From Clostridia bacterium (GTDB lineage: Bacteria; UBA6262; WVXT01), in NCBI GenBank assembly GCA_030671905.1, contig DAOVHK010000038.1, forward strand, positions 1 through 11,463: a stretch of DNA of 11,463 nucleotides. Reading direction: 5' to 3'. Below are positions 6,569 to 11,463 of this stretch, one piece after another (position 1 is the first letter of the stretch; each line of letters begins with the position of its first letter). A program made the position numbers and the translations under genes. The notes under the pieces are model-generated. The model ran no database searches, was not told the origin of the DNA, and saw nothing but the letters and a program-made list of their open reading frames with translations.

Positions 6569-7311
6569 GAAAAATTTAGTTGGATTATTGCCATCATCCG
6601 TCCGGCAGAGGTTTTATCTCGGCGATAGGAAAAGAAATTCTTATTATCATAAGTACAGGTGGGAATTATTTCTATATTTTCCGGGAGAACTCCTGCTCTC
6701 TGCAACTGGTATGAATTTGCCTTGGCTAAATCGATGGACCAAAATTTTTCCTGGGAGGCTTGAGGGGAGTCTGAAATTATCGAGGCTAAAACTTCTCTTC
6801 CAAAAGACTCAAAGCACTCAGTGAAAGATTTTGCTACTGGAGACCAGGAGACTCTATAACATTCCTTGCAAATATGCGGTCCAATGACTACAAGAAGATT
6901 TCTTGCTTTTACTCCAAAACTCTCTGCCATTATCTCCACTGCTTGGGAAGAAATATTGGCAACTGTGCTTCGCCAACCGGCATGCAGGAGACCCACTATT
7001 TTCCTTTGCGGGTGAAAAAGGAATATAGGAGGGCAGTCTGCAACAAATATGGCAAGAGGAACATTGGGTAGGTCAGTAATAAGCCCATCTGTAGTGGGAA
7101 ACTCTCTGCCTAAATCTTTCTCTCTAACTATAGCTATACTATTCTTATGTACCTGCTCCCCAGTAGTGATTCGAGAATACGGTATGTTTAATCGGCGGGC
7201 TATTTCTCTTCTCTTTTTTGGGAATTTTGCATTACCTGCACTGCGAGTTGTAATGCCAGCTAAAACAGGAAACTTAGAAGCAAAGGAGATGGGAAGAAAG
7301 AAGTCTCTCAT
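6565..7311 (-). CDS. pgeF: Peptidoglycan editing factor / YfiH-family multicopper-like oxidoreductase (YlmD)
   Basis: A cytoplasmic protein of the YfiH/LACC1 family, 248 residues, normal length. Bacterial PgeF is reported to prevent misincorporation of L-Ser for L-Ala in peptidoglycan precursors, and relatives show purine-nucleoside-cleaving activity. The conserved metal-site residues are visible: His55 in GEQVHKN, Cys93 in FVADCPP and His110 in LHAGWRST. Also present are GPHICKECYRV (144-153) and SYRRD near the C-terminus. The ATG at 7309-7311 has only a weak purine-rich leader (TGGTTA), so translation may be modest or depend on the upstream gene. It corresponds to ylmD, which sits downstream of ftsZ and just before ylmE in Firmicutes; here four genes (HTH, PilZ, LysM, and the operon's own promoter region) intervene or begin before yggS. 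The stop codon overlaps the predicted downstream promoter. Confidence 0.93.
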   Translation of the reverse strand: MRDFFLPISFASKFPVLAGITTRSAGNAKFPKKRREIARRLNIPYSRITTGEQVHKNSIAIVREKDLGREFPTTDGLITDLPNVPLAIFVADCPPIFLFHPQRKIVGLLHAGWRSTVANISSQAVEIMAESFGVKARNLLVVIGPHICKECYRVSWSPVAKSFTECFESFGREVLASIISDSPQASQEKFWSIDLAKANSYQLQRAGVLPENIEIIPTCTYDNKNFFSYRRDKTSAGRMMAIIQLNFS

Positions 7312-7333
7312 TAACCATTAAAATATACAGTAT

Positions 7334-7352
7334 GCACAATTCGAAATTGTGC
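7334..7352. repeat. Perfect 8-3-8 hairpin in the pilT-pgeF gap
   Basis: GCACAATT (7334-7341) and AATTGTGC (7345-7352) are exact complements around a 3-nt loop. On the minus strand the stem is followed by a mixed AT stretch rather than a clean U-run, so it is at best a weak terminator. It lies 23 bp upstream of the pgeF start and could affect its translation or the 3' end of the pilT message. Confidence 0.6.
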
Positions 7353-7362
7353 CCACAAATAT

Positions 7363-8445
7363 TTAAGTTTTTGCACCACTTCCTGAATCTATTCCGCGAA
7401 TATATAATAGAAGCTCTTCGGGGTTACTGGCAGAAGCTAAAGCATCTTCCATCTTGACCAGTCCCTTACTATACAATTTCTGTGATGCCTGATTGAAACT
7501 TTGCATTCCGTAATAATCGCCTTTTCCTATAGTACCAAGAATTTCTCCTATATTATTTTCTTCTATCAATTTCTTAACCAGCGCAGTAGCAACCAGAACT
7601 TCCACTGCAGGTACTCTACCCTTTCCATCAGCTCTGGGCAGAAGCCTCTGGGAAATCACTGCTTTTAAAGTATCAGCCAATTGTAGGCGAACTTGATTCT
7701 GTTGGTAGGGAGGAAAAAGGTCTATAATACGAGTTATTGTTTGAATGGCATCGATCGTATGGACCGTGGATAGTACAAGGCTTCCCAACTGGGCGGCAGT
7801 TAATGCTGCAGCCATTGTGGCTAAATCTCTCATTTCACCTACCAGAATTACATTGGGATCCTGGCGGACAATATGTTTTAAGGCAGCAGGATAATCGAGC
7901 GTATCTTTACCTAACTCCCTTTGAGTTATAACGCTTTTCTTATCTTGATGGAGAAATTCAATAGGATCTTCGATTGTTATAACATGAACGGAACGTGTGG
8001 AATTAATGTAGTCGACAATTGCCGCCAACGTTGTAGATTTGCCACAGCCCGTCGGTCCTGTGACCAATACAAGTCCCCGGTCATTCTCTGAAATCTTTTT
8101 TAATACAGGAGGCAAATTTAACTGTTCAAAATTAGGAATTTCAAAAGGCACAAGGCGAAATGCTATGTGAATAGTTCCTTTCTGGAAGAAAATATTGATT
8201 CTGAAACGGGCCAATCCTTCTATTGCATAAGACAGGTCGCACTCGTGGTTCTCCTCCAAAATCTGTTTCTGCTTCTCATTTAAAAGGGATAGACCGATCC
8301 GCTCAGTCTCCTTGGGACTAAGCTGGGGATATGAACTGCGTACAAGCTGTCCATCGATTCGAAAAATGGGTGGACTTCCCACACGGAGATGCAGGTCGGA
8401 ACCCTTTTTATCAACCATTTCGCGTAAAAGGTCAGCAATTCCCAT
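7363..8445 (-). CDS. pilT: PilT/PilU-type type IV pilus retraction ATPase
   Basis: A hexameric secretion-superfamily ATPase that powers pilus retraction at the cytoplasmic face of the inner membrane. It is 360 residues, as expected. The N-terminal PAS-like domain contains KKGSDLHLRVGSPPIFRIDG (13-32). Walker A is GPTGCGKST (130-138), the Asp box is TIEDPIEF (157-164), Walker B is ILVGEMRD (200-207, Glu204) and the His box is STVHT (226-230). The C-terminal region has FNQASQKLY and NPEELLLYIRGI, but the AIRNLIRE motif needed for retraction in canonical PilT reads TALVKKLIEEN, so it may be a PilT paralogue or PilU-like. The ATG at 8443-8445 has GGGAG 5 nt upstream and is preferred over the TTG at 8457. 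It follows ftsZ by 24 bp, an unusual place for this gene. No other pilus gene is in the window. Confidence 0.92.
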   Translation of the reverse strand: MGIADLLREMVDKKGSDLHLRVGSPPIFRIDGQLVRSSYPQLSPKETERIGLSLLNEKQKQILEENHECDLSYAIEGLARFRINIFFQKGTIHIAFRLVPFEIPNFEQLNLPPVLKKISENDRGLVLVTGPTGCGKSTTLAAIVDYINSTRSVHVITIEDPIEFLHQDKKSVITQRELGKDTLDYPAALKHIVRQDPNVILVGEMRDLATMAAALTAAQLGSLVLSTVHTIDAIQTITRIIDLFPPYQQNQVRLQLADTLKAVISQRLLPRADGKGRVPAVEVLVATALVKKLIEENNIGEILGTIGKGDYYGMQSFNQASQKLYSKGLVKMEDALASASNPEELLLYIRGIDSGSGAKT

Positions 8446-8469
8446 CTCAGCTCCCAAAAATCATCAGAA

Positions 8470-9573
8470 TTACCGGTACTTCTTCTTTCTCCGAAGAATA
8501 GCGGGTACTCGCAGGTTCTCCTTCAGATAGCCAGGCTCTCTCAATAATTCCCTCTTGTCTTCCCATGAATCCCCGGCGAACTCTTCCTGTGTGAATTTCT
8601 CTTCCGGAAGAAGTCGTGGTGGAGGAAAGCCAGTAGCAATTACAGTAACTTTTACCACATCTTTGAGGCTCTCATCGAATGCCTGACCAAAGAATACATT
8701 TGCTCCCGAGGCGGAAGCATTGTGAATTAAGTCCATTGCCTCTTTAATTTCAAACATAGTAATATCTCTATTTCCGGTAATATTAACCAAAATACCTTTG
8801 GCGCCTATAATAGAAACATCTTCTAACAAAGGGCAATTTATAGCTGCCTTAGCCGCCTTAATTGCTCTATCTTTCCCCCGTGCCCAGCCCATTCCCATTA
8901 GTGCCTCTCCGGCACCGACCATAATCGTCTTCACATCAGCAAAATCAACATTAATCATTCCACGTGATGTAATAATCTCTGAGATACTCTGTACTGCCTG
9001 GCGGAGAACATCGTCAGCCACTTTAAAGGCATCCAGAGCAGGAGTGGTTTCGTCAATAATGGCAAATAGTCTCTGGTTGGGAATAACGATTAAAGTATCA
9101 ACTTTTCTCTTCATGTTTTTCAGCCCTTGTTCAGCCTGCTTAAAACGAATGGGTCCTTCAAACATAAATGGCTTGGTAACCACTCCTACGGTCAGAGCCC
9201 CCAAATCTTTGGCTATCTCTGCAGCAACTGGTGAGCCTCCTGTCCCGGTTCCCCCACCCAGACCTGCAGTAATAAACACCATATTGGCACCTTCAAGAGA
9301 TTCCCTAATTGCATCCCGGTCTTCTTCGGCAGCCTGGCGACCTTTCTCAGGATCCCCTCCCACTCCCAGGCCCTTAGTAAGATGGGCTCCCAATTGTAAG
9401 CGATATCCAGCCAGAGAATCACGAAGAGCTTGAGCATCGGTATTTGCCGCAATAAACTCCACGCCTTTTATCTCTGAGGAAACCATGCGATTGACTGCAT
9501 TGCCTCCTCCGCCACCAATGCCTATAACTTTTATGTTTGCAGTAAGGCCAATGTCCTGCTTAAATTTTAACAT
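8470..9573 (-). CDS. ftsZ: Cell division protein FtsZ
   Basis: Tubulin-like GTPase that polymerises into the cytokinetic Z-ring. It is 367 residues from the chosen start. The nucleotide-binding glycine loop GIGGGGGNAVNRM (18-30) and the tubulin signature GGGTGTG (106-112) are intact, the latter followed by GSP where most FtsZ proteins have AAP. The T7 loop NVDFADVKTIM supplies the catalytic acids for the neighbouring subunit. A short linker leads to the conserved C-terminal peptide NLRVPAILRRKKKYR, the docking site for FtsA and other partners. The start at ATG 9571-9573 is fixed by an adjacent GGAGGTGGGG and by family N-termini; an in-frame ATG at 9622-9624 would add 17 residues encoded by a hairpin and is rejected. 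It lies 70 bp after ftsA. Confidence 0.97.
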   Translation of the reverse strand: MLKFKQDIGLTANIKVIGIGGGGGNAVNRMVSSEIKGVEFIAANTDAQALRDSLAGYRLQLGAHLTKGLGVGGDPEKGRQAAEEDRDAIRESLEGANMVFITAGLGGGTGTGGSPVAAEIAKDLGALTVGVVTKPFMFEGPIRFKQAEQGLKNMKRKVDTLIVIPNQRLFAIIDETTPALDAFKVADDVLRQAVQSISEIITSRGMINVDFADVKTIMVGAGEALMGMGWARGKDRAIKAAKAAINCPLLEDVSIIGAKGILVNITGNRDITMFEIKEAMDLIHNASASGANVFFGQAFDESLKDVVKVTVIATGFPPPRLLPEEKFTQEEFAGDSWEDKRELLREPGYLKENLRVPAILRRKKKYR

Positions 9574-9583
9574 CCCCACCTCC
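9574..9583 (-). promoter_or_regulatory. ftsZ: Strong ribosome binding site deciding the ftsZ start
   Basis: The minus strand reads GGAGGTGGGG directly before the ATG at 9573, a near-perfect anti-SD match 5 nt from the start. It fits the high expression FtsZ needs relative to FtsA and excludes the 51-nt longer reading. Confidence 0.75.
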
Positions 9584-9600
9584 AATTGTAAGCACAAATT

Positions 9601-9619
9601 TCCCGATTGAAAATCGGGA
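9601..9619. repeat. Perfect 8-3-8 hairpin in the ftsA-ftsZ gap
   Basis: TCCCGATT (9601-9608) and AATCGGGA (9612-9619) are exact complements around GAA. No U-run follows on the minus strand, so it is not a standard terminator. It lies 18 nt upstream of the ftsZ Shine-Dalgarno sequence and might act as an mRNA processing or stability element that sets the FtsZ:FtsA ratio, or be a copy of a short dispersed palindrome. Confidence 0.6.
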
Positions 9620-9643
9620 TGCATACATAATCAGAATAAAATA

Positions 9644-10879
9644 TTAAAATATTTCCTCAAACCAGCCTTTTATCTTGCGGATGAGAGAGACGAGAAAGTT
9701 CTCCTTTCTCCTTACAGGCCTTCTATCACCAGAAAATTCTTCTTTTTGGGCATATTTAATCAAGCCAATGGCTGTAGCATAGTCCGGACTACTGATAACC
9801 TCTGAAAGTCCCTCCACATTCTGGGGCATACCCAGTCTCATAGGGAGGTCCAAAATATCTTCACTAATCTCCTTAACCCCGCGGAGCAAAGCGCCGCCTC
9901 CTGTTAAAATCCCTCCCGCAGGTATTAAATTCTCCCTGCTTATTTTTGCCATCTCTTCGCGAACAAAAGAAAAGATTTCCTCTATTCGCGGCTCGATAAT
10001 CTCGCAGAGTCTACTGGTCAGGATTGTCTGTCGGGTTTTACCGTCCATACCCAGGATATTTATTTCCATATTATCAGGAAGCATCTTCATTTGAGCACAG
10101 CCAAATTCCCTCTTAATCCTTGCTGCTTCTGAGAGAGGGACATGGAGACAGTGAGCTATATCTTTTGTAATACTATTACTTCCAATTGGAAGTGCTCTGG
10201 TGGCTTTGAGAGCTCCTTCAATAAAGATGGCTAAATCCACGGTTTGTCCGCCAAAATCTATAAGCAGGCATCCCAAATCTTTCTCCTCTGGAGTAACTAC
10301 AGTTTCTGCTGCAGCTAATACGCTTAACACTATATCTTCTACGTCCAAGCCGCTTCTATTAATACATTTAACGAGGTTGTTTATTGTGGTGGATACTCCG
10401 GTTACAATGTGCACATGGACTCCCAGATGACTGCCTTCCATTCCTACAGGATCCATTACTCCCCTTTGACCATCAACCACGAAGCCCTGAGGGAGAGTAT
10501 GAATGATTTCCCGCTCAGGAGATAAGCGAATGGCCCGGGCTGAATCGATAACTCTTAATATATCCTCTTCAGCGATCTCTTTATTAGAACGAGAGATCAT
10601 AATTGCCCCCTGATGATTGAAACTTTCGATATGACCACCCTCAATTCCCACGTAAACCGTTTTAATGGAAGTATTTGCCGTTCCTTCAGCTTCATCTATA
10701 GCTTGACCTATAGCGCGGGTAGTCTCCTCAATGTTAACCACTACACCATTCCGTAAACCACGACAGGATACCTTGGCCGATCCGATTATTTCCACTTCTG
10801 GCTTCTGGGTAACTTTGCCTACAAGAGCACAAATATTGCTTGACCCTACATCAAGACCAATAACTATTTTCTGTTTCAT
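9644..10879 (-). CDS. ftsA: Cell division protein FtsA
   Basis: Actin-like ATPase that tethers FtsZ filaments to the inner membrane and recruits later division proteins. It is 411 residues, normal length. Visible elements are the phosphate-1 loop LDVGSSNICALVG (9-21), the FtsA-specific 1C subdomain (about 84-160, including SFNHQGAIMISR and HTLPQGFVVDGQ), the phosphate-2 loop LLIDFGGQTVDLAIF (205-219) and the adenosine motif GGILTGGGALLRG (322-334). The C-terminal segment FLVSLIRKIKGWFEEIF is the amphipathic membrane-targeting helix. The ATG at 10877-10879 follows a GAGGGG Shine-Dalgarno sequence at close spacing. The gene order ftsQ-ftsA-ftsZ is the canonical one. It is separated from ftsQ by a 264-bp gap occupied by a fold-back element, which is unusually long for this pair. 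Confidence 0.96.
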   Translation of the reverse strand: MKQKIVIGLDVGSSNICALVGKVTQKPEVEIIGSAKVSCRGLRNGVVVNIEETTRAIGQAIDEAEGTANTSIKTVYVGIEGGHIESFNHQGAIMISRSNKEIAEEDILRVIDSARAIRLSPEREIIHTLPQGFVVDGQRGVMDPVGMEGSHLGVHVHIVTGVSTTINNLVKCINRSGLDVEDIVLSVLAAAETVVTPEEKDLGCLLIDFGGQTVDLAIFIEGALKATRALPIGSNSITKDIAHCLHVPLSEAARIKREFGCAQMKMLPDNMEINILGMDGKTRQTILTSRLCEIIEPRIEEIFSFVREEMAKISRENLIPAGGILTGGGALLRGVKEISEDILDLPMRLGMPQNVEGLSEVISSPDYATAIGLIKYAQKEEFSGDRRPVRRKENFLVSLIRKIKGWFEEIF

Positions 10880-10924
10880 TTTCCCCTCAATCAGACTTTC
10901 GTTCTTTTTCTTACTAAATCTCGC

Positions 10925-11147
10925 TTAAAAGATAGTTTGTGAAGAGCTCCTAATGCGAGGGATTTGGTGTAGTGAGTATTAGAATTTTTAGTCAAAAATC
11001 GAAGATTAGAGTTTAGCCGAAACTGACCACAGGGAATTTCGGGAAACTCCTGAGATTTTTGGCGGTGCTCGAAGAGCAAAAAATTGTCAGCGAGCGAACC
11101 AAATCCTAAGCATATATCCCTTAGCGATAAACAAACTATCTTTTTAA
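10925..11147. repeat. About 220-bp fold-back (MITE-like) element between ftsQ and ftsA
   Basis: Six pairs of complementary arms nest in order. AAAAGATAGTTTGT 10927-10940 pairs with 11131-11144, GGATTTGGT 10960-10968 with 11098-11106, and AATTTTT 10983-10989 with 11079-11085. CAAAAATC 10993-11000 pairs with 11054-11061, GAGTTT 11009-11014 with 11044-11049, and CCGAAA 11017-11022 with 11037-11042, leaving a 14-nt loop. A side hairpin TGCTC/GAGCA lies at 11066-11078. Both outer ends carry TTAA (10925-10928, 11144-11147), possibly a target duplication. The 87-codon open frame across it starts with TTG inside ftsQ, matches nothing recognisable and is not called. The element is probably a miniature transposable element or a large transcribed hairpin. 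Confidence 0.68.
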
Positions 11148-11463
11148 CCAACAATTATCTCCCCTTTTCCTTCTCTCAAAAATCGCAAGTCAAGATAGTT
11201 AAAAGCCTTACTATTCTTTAGTAAATCATGGAGGACTAAATTTAGATAAGTTAATTTCTTCTCCAATTGGGTTTCTGTTTCTTTTCCCACAGGTCCCCAG
11301 ATAAGCAAGGTCTGGTCCAATTTTAGTTTAATTTTTCTGGGATTGTTTCCGTCTATATATGAAATTTTCTTGTAAAACCGAAAATCAACTGCCATAAGCT
11401 TAGCCAAAAAATTCACCACCTCTTTCCTTTTAAGAGAATCTTTAGCTCCCAAAATTCTCGGTA
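11144..11463 (-). CDS. ftsQ: Cell division protein FtsQ/DivIB, C-terminal part (5' end outside window)
   Basis: About 106 C-terminal residues of the bitopic FtsQ/DivIB protein, which links the Z-ring to the FtsB-FtsL-FtsW/I septal synthase complex from the extracytoplasmic side. The frame is open to the window edge and reads PRILGAKDS, then YKKISYIDGNNPRKIKLKL, TLLIWGPVGKETETQLEKKL, VLHDLLKNSKAFNYLDLRF and GEIIVG. This matches the beta-domain pattern of FtsQ: a 'lP.i.G' entry, an IS-[YF]-ID strand, an iiwG strand, and a YiDLRF end. Its place directly before ftsA and ftsZ supports the call. The TTG at 11452 is only an internal codon, not a start. The TAA stop at 11144-11146 coincides with the outer edge of the fold-back element, so the last residues or the stop itself may derive from its insertion. 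Confidence 0.86.
   Translation of the reverse strand, partial: PRILGAKDSLKRKEVVNFLAKLMAVDFRFYKKISYIDGNNPRKIKLKLDQTLLIWGPVGKETETQLEKKLTYLNLVLHDLLKNSKAFNYLDLRFLREGKGEIIVG

Noticed and set aside
7320..7362. Intrinsic terminator between pilT and pgeF
   Set aside because: The stem is only 8 bp, mostly A/T in its inner half, and lacks an immediate U-tract on the transcribed strand.
8798..9433. 211-codon plus-strand open frame opposite ftsZ
   Set aside because: It is antisense to highly conserved ftsZ and shows no domain; it is a shadow of the codon bias on the other strand.
9574..9624. Longer FtsZ start at the ATG at 9624
   Set aside because: The extra 17 residues are encoded largely by the hairpin, are not family-like, and the ATG at 9573 has a near-perfect ribosome site.
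10891..11154. 87-codon minus-strand open frame between ftsQ and ftsA
   Set aside because: It starts with TTG inside ftsQ, has no ribosome site, resembles no known family and lies across the fold-back element.
1..11463. CRISPR array, tRNA or rRNA genes
   Set aside because: No regularly spaced 25-40 bp repeats and no cloverleaf or rRNA sequence were seen on either strand.

Overview
This window is an almost gap-free run of genes, all on the minus strand, centred on bacterial cell division. In the direction of transcription (right to left) the order is: ftsQ (3' part only), ftsA, ftsZ, a PilT-type ATPase, pgeF/ylmD, a 59-residue excisionase-like helix-turn-helix protein, a PilZ-domain protein, a secreted LysM/FecR-like protein, yggS/ylmE, proC, yggT/ylmG, mtnA and ileS (5' part only). 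Most gaps are 3 to 50 bp, so one or two long operons are likely.

The backbone is the division cluster plus its classical downstream genes. In Bacillus subtilis the order ftsA-ftsZ ... ylmD-ylmE-sepF-ylmG-ylmH-divIVA-ileS is well known. Here the same skeleton (ftsA, ftsZ, ylmD, ylmE, ylmG, ileS) is present, but sepF, ylmH and divIVA are not. In their place are pilT, the HTH/PilZ/LysM trio, proC and mtnA. The neighbours yggS-proC-yggT also match the order found in enterobacteria. The organism is therefore a bacterium with an FtsA/FtsZ divisome and probably type IV pili. The AT-leaning composition, the unusual gene mix and the Arg-rich 'ERR' tracts suggest an uncultivated lineage (for example an Omnitrophota- or Aerophobota-like phylum). 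That assignment is a guess and cannot be fixed from the sequence alone.

The non-coding parts are the most unusual. (1) Between pgeF and the HTH gene there are six 10-bp direct-repeat units in exact helical register (TTNTNAT consensus). They overlap the -10 and start region of a plausible promoter and fit head-to-tail binding by the small HTH protein. (2) The 264-bp ftsQ-ftsA gap is filled by a fold-back element of about 220 bp. It has 14-bp perfect terminal inverted repeats and five further nested complementary arms, and the ftsQ stop codon lies at its edge. (3) Short perfect hairpins with 8-bp stems and 3-nt loops lie between ftsA and ftsZ and between pilT and pgeF. (4) A GC-rich structured patch lies between proC and yggT.

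Functionally, FtsQ, FtsA and FtsZ build the division ring and PgeF edits peptidoglycan precursors. The LysM/FecR-like protein probably binds the wall, and the PilZ protein may connect this locus to cyclic-di-GMP. YggS, ProC, YggT, MtnA and IleRS supply PLP homeostasis, proline synthesis, a membrane protein, methylthioribose or pentose-phosphate salvage and tRNA charging.
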